From Bacillus bingmayongensis (GTDB taxonomy: Bacteria; Bacillota; Bacilli; Bacillales; Bacillaceae_G), in contig NZ_JH921518.1 of assembly GCF_000299035.1 (NCBI RefSeq), forward strand, positions 284,439-348,438: 64,000 nt of DNA. The letters run 5' to 3'. The notes beneath the pieces were generated by a model. The model did no database searches. It was not told where the DNA came from and saw only the letters and a program-made list of their open reading frames with translations. Positions 7,615-16,617 of this stretch are shown piece after piece (positions within the stretch are counted from its first letter, which is position 1; each line of letters begins with the position of its first letter). The position numbers were made by a program, and so were the translations under genes.

Positions 7615-8486
7615 CAATTTTCTACCCTATATTTAGGTATTACTTGTGCACGACAGCTCTTTTCATAAAATTCAAGCGGACCTGCTTGACCAATAATTGC
7701 ATATTCATAACCAATTTGCTTCATGTCAGACAAGCATTGATGTAATAATTCTTTCCCCACACCTTTTACACGATTATGTTTAGCTGTTCCCATTGGTCCA
7801 AACAGTCCTTTTCTTCCTCTTACAATATCATAACAAGCAAAACCGATAATTTTTTCATTTTGCTTTGCAATATAAATTGGTGGTTCTTTATATTCTTGAA
7901 AACCTTTACTCACCGTTTCAATCCATCGTTCACCAAATTCATACTTAACAAACTGGAGAAGCTCTTCTAAATCAGATTGAGTTACTCTTCTAATGTTATA
8001 AATTTGGTGATTCATCATTGATATTTCATCGTTTTTCAAATTCACAATCATATCTCTTGGTACTGATACAATCTGTAAAATACTTTGTTTCACACCTTCA
8101 CTTATTACATTTTGAATCTCCTCATCTAGCTGAAGAATCGAGCTTAAAACATGGCCTTCATTTACATATACTTGATTAAACTTTTCCATCTTACGCTTAG
8201 CTAATTGTAATATTTCTATTGTTTTATAAGAAACTTTATATCCTTGTACTTCTATATATCTTTTATCTTGAAAGTCCGTTTGTTGTAATTGTACGAATTT
8301 CGTTACAAAATCTATCCCTATATAATGAAATAAACACATATACAATTCACTACAAACCCCTGTTCCTTCTTTATAAGCTCCTATAAATAAATCTAACGGA
8401 CGAATGATATAATCATTATATTTAGATTCTTTGTTTGCAATTTGAAACATTCTATCTACTCGTTTTGTGCACTGGAATTCTCTCAT
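7614..8486 (-). CDS. GNAT acetyltransferase with N-terminal Clp-repeat-like domain
   Basis: The 290-residue protein has two parts. Residues 1-150 look like a ClpA/ClpC N-domain double repeat (a helical region with NEGHVLSSIL, as in Clp-N repeats). Residues ~165-290 are a GNAT fold: IRRVTQSDLEELLQF at strand 1, IYIAKQNEKIIGFACYD, an acetyl-CoA loop region KHNRVKGVGKELLHQCL, and FYEKSCRA near the end. GNAT enzymes move acetyl groups from acetyl-CoA to amines. The Clp-like part suggests substrate recognition or docking; the target is unknown. GGGAGA precedes the ATG. It sits 14 bases after the histidine kinase gene on the same strand and could be co-transcribed with the two-component system. Confidence 0.75.
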   Translation of the reverse strand: MREFQCTKRVDRMFQIANKESKYNDYIIRPLDLFIGAYKEGTGVCSELYMCLFHYIGIDFVTKFVQLQQTDFQDKRYIEVQGYKVSYKTIEILQLAKRKMEKFNQVYVNEGHVLSSILQLDEEIQNVISEGVKQSILQIVSVPRDMIVNLKNDEISMMNHQIYNIRRVTQSDLEELLQFVKYEFGERWIETVSKGFQEYKEPPIYIAKQNEKIIGFACYDIVRGRKGLFGPMGTAKHNRVKGVGKELLHQCLSDMKQIGYEYAIIGQAGPLEFYEKSCRAQVIPKYRVEN

Positions 8487-8500
8487 ACGTATTCTCCCTT

Positions 8501-9850
8501 TTACAGCAACTTTTTAAATATATACTTAACTCCCGTATCATCAGATTCTATATCCCATTCAATATCCATCTCTTTCGTCATAACTGCAATAATGGATAAT
8601 CCAATTCTCGCACCTTTATTTGGCGAATGAGTATTTTGAAAACCTGGTCCATGGTCAACAACTGTAATTGTTTTTTCCTCATGGTTTACATATACTCCTA
8701 TAAATTTCCCATCATCTGCATGCCTAACTACATTTTGAATTACATTATCTATAATTCTTTGAAACCAATTTTCATCGATATTCCAAAACAATTGCTTTTC
8801 TGGAATCACAATGTCAACCTCAAAACCTTTCTCATCTAATATGTCATACCATGATGCAACAAGCTTTCTCATTAAACGTGTCATATCCGTTCGTTCTGGA
8901 TGATATGGATATTTCTTTGCCGTTATTAAAGAATAAGATAATAAATTCTCAATTAATTCTGCCACATAATTAATTTTTTCGTCCATTAGCATCATTGTTT
9001 GATACCCTTTTACCGAAATAACTTCTTCTTTCAATGAATCTATTTGTGCACGCATTATCGTTAATGGTGTCCGTAAATCATGAGAAAGATCTGCAATTAA
9101 TTTTCTACGAAATTGTTCCTCTTCCTCCTCCTTCAATCGACTTTGCTGTAAAGCCTCTACCATACGATTAAAAGACTCTTCTAATAAGCCGATCTCGTCT
9201 TGCTTTGATATAGAAATTTTTGACGGAAGTGTCTGGTCTTGCGGAAGTTCCATTGCTTTTTGTAGCTTTAATAATCTTTTTCTAATCTTAAGAAAAAAGA
9301 TTATAGAGAAAATGATAAATACCGTAAAGCATCCAATAATAACCATTTCAAAAACAATTTCATATCTTTCACGTATTTGAGCAATTGGTGCCTTCACATA
9401 TTTCCTCGGAATTTGAAATACCATAAATGCCCCTTGCTTCTCTTTTCCAATATAAGATACAACTGTAAATGGATCCCCTTCAAAACTCCTTTTCATAAAT
9501 GCAACTGCATCACTTGCACTCCACTCCTGTGGAATATTTTGTTTTTCAGGAATTTGAAGGTTCGTTTTCCCTTGACTATCTAACCAAAACATTGATCCTT
9601 CTGGATATTTCCCTTGAAACTCTCGAAAGGTTCGCTCAATTCCTTCAGGATTTTTTTCGTGTAAATCTGTCGCTTTATTTCTCCATTCCTCTTCTATTTG
9701 CACACTCGAATACGCAACATTAAAATCTTCTATCCACTCGATATATTTAATGAAGAGAAACGAACTGAGTGGAACAACAAGAGGTAACAATAATATCGCT
9801 ACAAATATGATAAATAGGTACTTTCGTAACAGTGATGTACTTTTTATCAT
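8501..9850 (-). CDS. Sensor histidine kinase (HAMP/HisKA/HATPase)
   Basis: The 449-residue protein has a TM segment near 10-34, an extracytoplasmic sensor region, a second TM segment near 167-188, a HAMP-like linker with DEIGLLEESFNRM, a HisKA H-box LSHDLRTPLT, an N-box near DNVIQNVVRHADD and a G1 box VVDHGPGF. It autophosphorylates on His and passes phosphate to the response regulator encoded just upstream, whose stop overlaps its start by four bases. The pair is divergent from a BcrA/LanFEG-like ABC transporter. In Bacillus this layout often means sensing of a cell-envelope peptide antibiotic and induction of the transporter (inference). The stimulus is unknown. Confidence 0.9.
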   Translation of the reverse strand: MIKSTSLLRKYLFIIFVAILLLPLVVPLSSFLFIKYIEWIEDFNVAYSSVQIEEEWRNKATDLHEKNPEGIERTFREFQGKYPEGSMFWLDSQGKTNLQIPEKQNIPQEWSASDAVAFMKRSFEGDPFTVVSYIGKEKQGAFMVFQIPRKYVKAPIAQIRERYEIVFEMVIIGCFTVFIIFSIIFFLKIRKRLLKLQKAMELPQDQTLPSKISISKQDEIGLLEESFNRMVEALQQSRLKEEEEEQFRRKLIADLSHDLRTPLTIMRAQIDSLKEEVISVKGYQTMMLMDEKINYVAELIENLLSYSLITAKKYPYHPERTDMTRLMRKLVASWYDILDEKGFEVDIVIPEKQLFWNIDENWFQRIIDNVIQNVVRHADDGKFIGVYVNHEEKTITVVDHGPGFQNTHSPNKGARIGLSIIAVMTKEMDIEWDIESDDTGVKYIFKKLL

Positions 9851-10518
9851 GCTTTACACCGATAACCTATCCCACGTATGGTTTCTATTATTTGAGGGTT
9901 ACTTGGATTTCTTTCTATTTTTTCACGTAAATGTCGGATATGAACCATCAATGATTTATCCCCTTCCATGTAGGATTCATTCCATACTGCCTCAAAAATT
10001 TGTTCTTTCGTTAATGTACGATTCAAATTCTTCATCAAATAAAAAAAGATTTGATGCTGCTTTCCTGATAAAACAATTTCTTCACCCGTGTCTGTATCAA
10101 CAATTCGGTATTCTTTCATAAATACTTTTAAATGTTTCACATGTTGCACTTCTGCTCTATCTTTGTTGTACCGCCTTAATAAAACTTCAATACGTGCCAT
10201 TAACTCTTTTGGGTGGAATGGCTTTGTTATATAATCATCAGCAAATGTTAATCCATATATTTTATCTTCTAATGTTGTTCTTGCAGTCAGCATAATAATA
10301 GGGGTATCTGGATATTCCCTTTTAAACCGTTGACCAAGTGTAAAACCATCAAGACCTGGCAACATAACATCTAAAACAATAACATCTGCTATTTCACATA
10401 CTTCATTCGTACCATTCTCTGAAGTAAACCATGCAACTTCATACTCTTGTTTTTGCAATTCTCTTTTGACCCATTCCCCAATCTCGAGATCATCCTCAAC
10501 ATATAAAATGTGTGTCAT
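9847..10518 (-). CDS. OmpR/PhoB-family response regulator
   Basis: The 223-residue protein has a receiver domain with the phospho-acceptor Asp in VIVLDVMLPGLDG (~Asp51), the switch Thr in MLTART and Lys in DDYITKPF. A winged-helix DNA-binding domain follows, with the recognition segment DKSLMVHIRHLREKIE and the end RGIGYRC. It is the partner of the kinase with which it overlaps ATGA-style. The likely target is the divergent ABC transporter promoter in the 177-base gap up to 10696. The usual Gly before ADDY is Phe here (TFADDY), a minor oddity. Confidence 0.92.
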   Translation of the reverse strand: MTHILYVEDDLEIGEWVKRELQKQEYEVAWFTSENGTNEVCEIADVIVLDVMLPGLDGFTLGQRFKREYPDTPIIMLTARTTLEDKIYGLTFADDYITKPFHPKELMARIEVLLRRYNKDRAEVQHVKHLKVFMKEYRIVDTDTGEEIVLSGKQHQIFFYLMKNLNRTLTKEQIFEAVWNESYMEGDKSLMVHIRHLREKIERNPSNPQIIETIRGIGYRCKA

Positions 10519-10695
10519 TTTTTCACCTTCATATATAAATTTAACCTTTCTCTTCCATCATAAGGAATACAACACGATTTGAAAACTAGTACACTCCAAA
10601 ATTAGGGAATACTGTATAAATTTAAACAAATCTTAAACTCTTCTAACATTATCATTAACCTTTATTTCCTATACTTGATTTGAGGTGATAGGAAC

Positions 10696-11628
10696 ATGAA
10701 TTATATTTTGAAAACGACAGGGTTAACAAAAAAATATCGAAATGATTATGTAGTACATAACGTAGATTTAAAAATTCCAAAAGGAGAGATTTATGGATTT
10801 CTTGGGCCTAACGGAGCTGGTAAAACAACTAGCATTCGCATGTTATTAGGCCTTATTAAACCAACGCAAGGAAAGGTCGTGATATTTCAACAGGATTTGG
10901 CTAAAGAACGCTTATCCATATTATCTAAAATTGGAGCTCTCGTTGAAAATCCATCTTATTATGCCCACCTAAATGCCCTTGAGAATTTAGAGGTTTACCG
11001 GATTTTAAGAAATGCTCCGAAAGAAAAAATTGAGGAAGTGCTACAAATTGTCGGTTTACAACATGCTGCCAAACAAAAGGTAAAAGAATATTCATTAGGA
11101 ATGAAACAACGGTTAGGAATTGCCATTGCCTTACTTGGTGATCCGCAGCTATTAATTTTAGACGAGCCAACAAATGGACTTGATCCAGAAGGGATTCATG
11201 AAATTCGTATGCTAATTAAACAACTGGCAAAAGAAAGAGGAATTACCATCCTTATCTCTAGTCACTTATTAAGTGAAATTGATCAAATGGCAACTTATGT
11301 TGGAATCATTGCAAAAGGAAAGCTTATTTTTCAAGATAAAATAGAGATATTGCGCCAGCATGCTCAGCATTCTATTACACTCATGACAGACAAACCGAAT
11401 GCAGCTTGGAAGCTCATTCTCGCTAAAGGGATTCCTTCTATGCAAGAGGAGAATCAAATTATTCTATCAAATGTATCAAATGAAACTATTGGCGAAATTG
11501 TAAAAATACTTGTAACACATAACATTTCTGTATTCCGAATTGAAGAAAATAAAAAGTCACTCGAAGAAATATTCTTACAGCTTATAAAGGAGGAAGAGAC
11601 ACATGTACAAACGCCTCTTTCAATCTGA
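10696..11628 (+). CDS. ABC transporter ATPase, bacitracin/lantibiotic-resistance type
   Basis: The 310-residue protein has Walker A GPNGAGKTT (~38-46), Q-loop, signature YSLGMKQRLGIA, Walker B LLILDEPTNGLD and the switch His in ISSHLLSE. A ~90-residue C-terminal extension follows, as in BcrA and LanF proteins. It powers export or membrane clearance of an envelope-active peptide or other substrate through the two permeases encoded next. The permease start overlaps its end by 26 bases. The ribosome site is GAGGTGAT. It is divergent from a two-component system that probably controls it. LanFEG systems confer self-immunity to lantibiotics, but no lantibiotic genes are visible here. Confidence 0.88.
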   Translation: MNYILKTTGLTKKYRNDYVVHNVDLKIPKGEIYGFLGPNGAGKTTSIRMLLGLIKPTQGKVVIFQQDLAKERLSILSKIGALVENPSYYAHLNALENLEVYRILRNAPKEKIEEVLQIVGLQHAAKQKVKEYSLGMKQRLGIAIALLGDPQLLILDEPTNGLDPEGIHEIRMLIKQLAKERGITILISSHLLSEIDQMATYVGIIAKGKLIFQDKIEILRQHAQHSITLMTDKPNAAWKLILAKGIPSMQEENQIILSNVSNETIGEIVKILVTHNISVFRIEENKKSLEEIFLQLIKEEETHVQTPLSI

Positions 11629-12319
11629 GCTTTTAAAAATAAAAAGGAAGTGGATTTGGTTTTTAATCTTTTTAGGACCAATAGGTGTTATTTCTCTTCA
11701 AGCATGCAACTTTTTTCTTCGTTATGATTTTTTGACAAATAAATATGCGAAGGACTTATGGAGCGGCCTCATTTCTGAAGCTCAACCGCTTGCTCTCACA
11801 ACTCTTATATTAGGAATTACGATTGTTACTTCTTTAATTGCACACATAGAGCATCATTCTAGTTCATGGAAACATCTCTTATCCTTACCTATTAATAAAC
11901 GACACATTTTTCTAGTAAAATTCATACTGGTATTTTTCCTGCTTACTGTATCTTGTTCTTTATTATTGATTGGCATAGTTGGATTGGGCTTATCATTACA
12001 ATTCGATGCTTCAATTCCATGGCTTTCTATATTTAAAATGAGTTTCTATCCTTATTGGTCGGCACTGCCAATTGTAGCGCTACAACTATGGATTGCTATC
12101 ATATTTCAAAACCAAAGTATCGCATTTACAATCGGACTTTTAGGAACTATTTTTACAATGTTTTCAGTAGCTCTTCCCAATTGGTTCATATGGAGATGGC
12201 CAAGCCTACGTATTGACTGGGGGTCTCCACTTCTATGTGTAGCAATAGGCCTAATCGTTGGTATATGTATGTTATGTATTGAAACAGCAGATTTTATTAG
12301 AAGGGATGTGCATAAATAA
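11603..12319 (+). CDS. ABC transporter permease (LanE/BcrB-like), first of two
   Basis: The 238-residue protein has about six hydrophobic segments, an N-terminus MYKRLFQSELLKIKRKW and the early motif SSWKHLLSLPINKRHIF, characteristic of ABC-2 permeases of the LanE/G and BcrB group. It is membrane-embedded and pairs with the second permease (27% or so similar in layout, by eye only). A strong AAAGGAGG site lies inside the ATPase gene end, so the ATG at 11603 is secure. Its stop overlaps the next ATG (TAATG), showing translational coupling. Substrate unknown. Confidence 0.82.
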   Translation: MYKRLFQSELLKIKRKWIWFLIFLGPIGVISLQACNFFLRYDFLTNKYAKDLWSGLISEAQPLALTTLILGITIVTSLIAHIEHHSSSWKHLLSLPINKRHIFLVKFILVFFLLTVSCSLLLIGIVGLGLSLQFDASIPWLSIFKMSFYPYWSALPIVALQLWIAIIFQNQSIAFTIGLLGTIFTMFSVALPNWFIWRWPSLRIDWGSPLLCVAIGLIVGICMLCIETADFIRRDVHK

Positions 12320-13047
12320 TGCTTTGGCTTAAAACCATACAAGCTGAATTTTATAAAATTAAAAAAACCAAAATATGGACATTACTATTTTTAAGCCCGA
12401 TTTTAGCAGGAGTAATAGCTTATGCAAATGCCTCAAACTATCCCGATTATAAACATTGGGAGTTGATTTATAATATCATGATAATGGTACATGGTATGTT
12501 GCTTCTTCCATTATTAACAGGCATTTACACTGCATTTATTTGCCGATATGAGCATTCAAACGGGGGATGGAAACAACTTTTGGTGCAACCGATAGCAAGG
12601 TATCATACCTATATAACAAAATTTTTCTTTGTTCTCTTATTTGTAGGTACAATGCAAATTCTCTTCATTATAAGCTATGTTAGTGTTGGACAACTTTTAC
12701 ATATATCTGGTCCAGTCCCTCTCATTCCTACAATTAAAAGTATTATAGGCGGTTGGATTGCTACTCTACCTTTAATTGCCTTACAATTATGGGTTTCAAC
12801 CATCTGGTCTAGCTTTGCAGCACCGATTGCTTTAAATGTTATAGCTTCCATACCCGCTATGATAATTGCAAATTCTGCGAGGTTTGGTCCCATCTATCCA
12901 TGGTCCCAACCTTTTCTCGCAATGCTTCCTAAAGAAGGCTCTGGGCTGTTTTATATCTCTTTTCAAACACTAGTATTTGTCGTAATTGGGAGCTTTGTGA
13001 TTTTATTTATAGGTGGCTTTGTTCATTTTATGAAAAAAGCATATTAA
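12319..13047 (+). CDS. ABC transporter permease (LanG/BcrB-like), second of two
   Basis: The 242-residue polytopic protein begins MLWLKTIQAEFYKIKKTKIW and has the matching NGGWKQLLVQPIARYHTYITK segment after the second helix, so it is a paralogue of the preceding permease. Together with the ATPase they form a heterodimeric ABC-2 exporter or peptide-clearance pump. Its start lies in the stop codon of the previous gene. A strong terminator closes the operon at 13061-13098. The short ABC-2 permease lengths favour the LanFEG/BcrAB group over BceAB, whose permease is far larger. Confidence 0.82.
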   Translation: MLWLKTIQAEFYKIKKTKIWTLLFLSPILAGVIAYANASNYPDYKHWELIYNIMIMVHGMLLLPLLTGIYTAFICRYEHSNGGWKQLLVQPIARYHTYITKFFFVLLFVGTMQILFIISYVSVGQLLHISGPVPLIPTIKSIIGGWIATLPLIALQLWVSTIWSSFAAPIALNVIASIPAMIIANSARFGPIYPWSQPFLAMLPKEGSGLFYISFQTLVFVVIGSFVILFIGGFVHFMKKAY

Positions 13048-13060
13048 TTTTTTACATACA

Positions 13061-13098
13061 AATAGCCCAAAACTATTCCAAAACAGTTTTGGGCTATT
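13061..13098. terminator. Bidirectional terminator after the ABC operon
   Basis: A 14-pair perfect stem (13061-13074 with 13085-13098) lies between convergent genes. Confidence 0.85.
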
Positions 13099-13106
13099 CA
13101 GCCTAA

Positions 13107-13820
13107 CTAAACATACAAATTATATCCGTATATAATAGAAACAATTATTCCAACTACAAGTATCCCCGGCAATAAGTTTGCCACTTTAATTTTAATAAAA
13201 CCAAGTAAATTTAATCCGATTGCAAAAATCATAATCCCGCCAGTTGCAGTCATTTCTACGATAAACTGATTCATCAGCTTCTCTGGTACAAAACTATTAA
13301 TTTGCGTCGCGAAAATCGCAATACCTCCCTCATATAAAATGACTGGTATTGCTGAAAATAGTACGCCTATTCCGAGCGTTGTCGTTAAAATAAGAGAAAT
13401 AAATCCATCAATAATTGCTTTTGTAAATAACACATCATGATTTCCACGAATACCGCTATCTAAAGCTCCAAGTATTCCCATTGCTCCGATAGCAAAGATT
13501 AATGTAGCTGTTACAAATCCGATGGATATACTACCTTCTCCTTTTGCGCCAACCTTTTTTTCTAACCAATCTCCTAAACTCTTTAATTTCTCTTCTAACT
13601 CCAGCCATTCTCCAACCACTGCACCAATGACCAGACTTATAATTACAACAAGAAAGTTTTCACTTTTCAGTCCCATTTGAAGACCAAGTACAGTAACAGC
13701 TAAACCGATTGTATGCATAACTGTCCCCTTCATACTTTCTGGAATATTGCTTAATAGTTTACCTAATATAGTACCAATTATTATACAAATTCCATTCACT
13801 ACTGCTCCTAATATAACCAT
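13107..13820 (-). CDS. DUF554 family membrane protein (YdfK-like)
   Basis: The 237-residue hydrophobic protein starts MVILGAVVNGICIIIGTILGK and has Gly-rich helices with conserved segments (MGILGALDSGIRG, TATGGIMIFAIGLNLL) that mark the DUF554/YqgA family. These are putative inner-membrane transport proteins of unknown substrate. The open frame extends nine codons further upstream, but GGAGAAGG stands at proper distance from the ATG at 13820, so this start is preferred. The gene is monocistronic, between two convergent/divergent transcription units. Confidence 0.85.
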   Translation of the reverse strand: MVILGAVVNGICIIIGTILGKLLSNIPESMKGTVMHTIGLAVTVLGLQMGLKSENFLVVIISLVIGAVVGEWLELEEKLKSLGDWLEKKVGAKGEGSISIGFVTATLIFAIGAMGILGALDSGIRGNHDVLFTKAIIDGFISLILTTTLGIGVLFSAIPVILYEGGIAIFATQINSFVPEKLMNQFIVEMTATGGIMIFAIGLNLLGFIKIKVANLLPGILVVGIIVSIIYGYNLYV

Positions 13821-14170
13821 TATGCCTTCTCCATCCTCTTCAACCATTATTTTTTAAATTTTTATATCTACCATACAACAAAATAAAAGAAATTTTAACA
13901 GAATTTTCGAAACTTTATAAGTAAAATTAAGTTATGTATTGTATTCTTTCATCGTTTCATGTTACCGTAATATGGCATACACCATGAGAGGAGCTCTCAA
14001 TACATGCCTATAATCTAACAGAAGTATCTTTCATCCTACATATCATATCTAGCATACATAAACTAAACTATTAAGCACTTACTCATTTTCTTACACATTA
14101 TATGAAACTCTTATCAGCGGATTTTCTAAAAGTCAGTCATTATATAAAAATGAAAAAAGGAAAGATAACT
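13821..14170. other. Divergent intergenic region
   Basis: This is the promoter region for DUF554 (minus) and the CapA-like gene (plus). No RNA element, repeat or small gene is evident. An upstream in-frame ATG at 14102 lacks a ribosome site. Confidence 0.5.
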
Positions 14171-15274
14171 ATGACACCTTTATTTAAACGATTTATTTTA
14201 ATAGTAATTCTCATTACACCGATTGTTTTATTGATAAATAACTCCTTTACATCAAAAGCAAAAGATGCAGCTGGAGTAGAAAATAAAAAAGACAAAACAA
14301 AGACAACCGAAAAAAAGAAAAAGGAAGATCCTGAAATTACACTTACTTTCTCTGGTGATACAATGTTTGATTGGCAGTTACGACCGGTTATTCAAAAAAA
14401 CGGTGCGGATTATCCATTACAACATGTAAAAGATGAAATAACAAAAGCCGATATTTCCTTTGTAAACTTGGAATCTGCATTTACAACACGGGAGAAAAAG
14501 GCTCCTGGTCAGTTATTCTGGATTAAAAGCGATCCTTCCACATTACAAGCTATTAAAAACACAGGCTATGACATTGTGAATATTGGTAATAACCATACCC
14601 TTGACTACGGACAAGACGGATTAATGGATACGATCTCTCACGTAGAAAAACTAAAAATTCCTTATATTGGAGCTGGAAAAAATGCGGATGATGCATACAC
14701 AGCTAGGGAGATTACAGTAAAGGGAAAAAAATTCAAATTCCTTTCCTTTGTTCGTTTTATGCCTGACTTTACCTGGGTAGCCGGTAAAGACAAACCAGGT
14801 GTTGCAAATGGATATGATATCAATCTAGTAACAAAAACGATCAAAGAACAAAAAAAAGATGCCGATTATCTGATTGTCTATATGCATTGGGGCATTGAAA
14901 AATCAAATAGACCTGTAGACTATCAAAAACAATATGTTCCGAAAATGGTTGAAGCTGGCGCTGATGCAATTGTTGGGAGTCATCCACACTACCTGCAAGG
15001 ATTTGAATATTACAACAAGGTCCCTGTTGCTTATTCACTAGGAAACTTCTTATTCCCTAACTATGTGAAAGGAAAAAGTGCTGAAACAGGTGTATTAACC
15101 CTTACCTTTAAAGGAAAAGACGTACAAATGTCATTTAATCCTTACATCATTCGTAATGATCAAATTTCACCAGTCACCCCTGAGGAAAAGAAAAAAGCAT
15201 TACAATATTTACAAACCGTTTCAACTGATGTAGAAATTGATGAAACTGGAACAATTAAAAACAAACGTAGTTAG
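14171..15274 (+). CDS. CapA-family (poly-gamma-glutamate synthesis type) membrane-anchored protein
   Basis: The 367-residue protein has an N-terminal membrane segment (MTPLFKRFILIVILITP), a charged Lys-rich linker, then a PGA_cap metallophosphatase-like domain. Motifs seen are TFSGDTMFD, VNLESAFTT, NIGNNHTLDYGQDG, YMHWGIE and GSHPHYLQGFE. CapA/PgsA proteins take part in making or anchoring poly-gamma-glutamate outside the membrane, but stand-alone paralogues in the B. cereus group have no proven role. No capB/capC lie nearby. AAAGGA fits the ATG at 14171; ATGs at 14102 and 14150 lack such sites. It ends in a terminator shared with ilvA. Confidence 0.85.
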   Translation: MTPLFKRFILIVILITPIVLLINNSFTSKAKDAAGVENKKDKTKTTEKKKKEDPEITLTFSGDTMFDWQLRPVIQKNGADYPLQHVKDEITKADISFVNLESAFTTREKKAPGQLFWIKSDPSTLQAIKNTGYDIVNIGNNHTLDYGQDGLMDTISHVEKLKIPYIGAGKNADDAYTAREITVKGKKFKFLSFVRFMPDFTWVAGKDKPGVANGYDINLVTKTIKEQKKDADYLIVYMHWGIEKSNRPVDYQKQYVPKMVEAGADAIVGSHPHYLQGFEYYNKVPVAYSLGNFLFPNYVKGKSAETGVLTLTFKGKDVQMSFNPYIIRNDQISPVTPEEKKKALQYLQTVSTDVEIDETGTIKNKRS

Positions 15275-15277
15275 AAA

Positions 15278-15308
15278 AAAGGAAGCTTTTTAGTAAAAAG
15301 CTTCCTTT
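15278..15308. terminator. Bidirectional terminator between capA-like gene and ilvA
   Basis: A GGAAGC-cored stem with A and T flanks lies between two convergent genes. Confidence 0.8.
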
Positions 15309-15319
15309 CTGTTTGTATA

Positions 15320-16582
15320 TTAAATTAACAAATCAAACAAAACAGGATTTTTATTTAGCTCCATAAATTGAATATTATTTTCTTGAAAACGGGTAATTAA
15401 CGGTTCATAATCTTCTTTATGTTTTAGCTCTACCCCAACAAGCGCTGGCCCATTTTCTTTATTGTGTTTTTTAATATACTCAAAACGAGTGATGTCATCC
15501 TCTGGTCCTAAACCTTTATCAAGAAATTCTCGTAATGCTCCTGAACGCTGCGGGAATTCAATAATAAAATAATGTTTTAACCCTTCATAGATGAGAGAGC
15601 GTTCTTTCATTTCTTGCATTCTATCAATATCGTTATTGCCACCACTTAACGTACAAACAACGGTTTTCCCTTTAATTTCATCCTTATAAAAATCGAGTGC
15701 CGCAATTGAAAGAGCACCAGCTGGTTCAGCAACAATTGCATTTTTCTTATACAATTCTAAAATTGTTGTACAAATTTTCCCCTCTGGAATCAATACAATA
15801 TCATCCAACACTTCTTTACAAATTTCAAAAGTTAATTTTCCCACTTTTTTAACTGCTGTACCATCAACGAAACTATCAATTTTTTCTAGGGCGACGTTTT
15901 CATTTTGTAAAAAGGCTTCTTTCATCGATGCTGCTCCTTTTGGTTCCACACCGATTACTTTTGTATCGGGACTCACCCCTTTTACATATGTACCAATACC
16001 TGATGCTAAACCACCGCCACCAATTGCTGTAAAGACGTAATCAACATGTTTCTCCATATCATGTAACATTTCAACAGCGACCGTTCCTTGCCCTGCAATT
16101 ACATAAGGATCATCAAACGGATGAACAAACGTCATACTATTCTCCTCACAATAGCGCTGTGCTTCTTGGAAAGAGCTATCAAATGTGTCTCCGACTAATA
16201 CAATTTCTGCATAAACACCGCCAAAAAATTGTACTTGAGATACTTTCTGCTTAGGCGTTGTTGTTGGCATAAAAATTTTAGACTGAATCTTCAATAAATT
16301 ACACGTATAAGCAACCCCTTGCGCATGATTACCAGCACTCGCACATACAACCCCATTTTGTATTTGTTCTTTCGATAAGCTCTGAATTAAATTGTACGCT
16401 CCTCGAATTTTAAACGAGCGAATAACTTGTAAATCTTCTCGCTTTACATACACATCACATTCATACTTCTCAGATAATACTGAATCCCGTTGCAGTGGTG
16501 TTTTATTAATGATATCCTTCATGTGATTATGTGCAACAAGGATATCTTCAATTTTCACTCTCTCCCTTACTTTTTGCACCAT
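15320..16582 (-). CDS. ilvA: Threonine dehydratase (threonine ammonia-lyase), biosynthetic
   Basis: The 420-residue PLP enzyme deaminates threonine to 2-oxobutanoate, the first committed step to isoleucine. The PLP lysine is Lys58 in SFKIRGAYN; the Gly-rich phosphate loop is GGGGLASGIG and the Ser-rich end is CTLSGGNND. A C-terminal ACT-like regulatory domain (~340-420) includes FPQRSGALREFLD, where isoleucine feedback is expected. Length matches B. subtilis IlvA (about 422). It is the last gene of the ilvEBNCDA operon, 35 bases after ilvD, and shares its T-box control. Confidence 0.93.
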   Translation of the reverse strand: MVQKVRERVKIEDILVAHNHMKDIINKTPLQRDSVLSEKYECDVYVKREDLQVIRSFKIRGAYNLIQSLSKEQIQNGVVCASAGNHAQGVAYTCNLLKIQSKIFMPTTTPKQKVSQVQFFGGVYAEIVLVGDTFDSSFQEAQRYCEENSMTFVHPFDDPYVIAGQGTVAVEMLHDMEKHVDYVFTAIGGGGLASGIGTYVKGVSPDTKVIGVEPKGAASMKEAFLQNENVALEKIDSFVDGTAVKKVGKLTFEICKEVLDDIVLIPEGKICTTILELYKKNAIVAEPAGALSIAALDFYKDEIKGKTVVCTLSGGNNDIDRMQEMKERSLIYEGLKHYFIIEFPQRSGALREFLDKGLGPEDDITRFEYIKKHNKENGPALVGVELKHKEDYEPLITRFQENNIQFMELNKNPVLFDLLI

Positions 16583-16617
16583 CTCGTATCATTCCTTATC
16601 TCTTTTTTATATGAAAC

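Noticed and set aside
10696-13047. A complete lantibiotic cluster
   Set aside because: No LanA, LanB/C, LanM or LanT genes lie nearby, and the transporter alone is a common resistance module.
14102-14170. Upstream starts for the CapA-like protein
   Set aside because: ATGs at 14102 and 14150 lack ribosome sites. The start at 14171 has AAAGGA and gives a normal membrane anchor.
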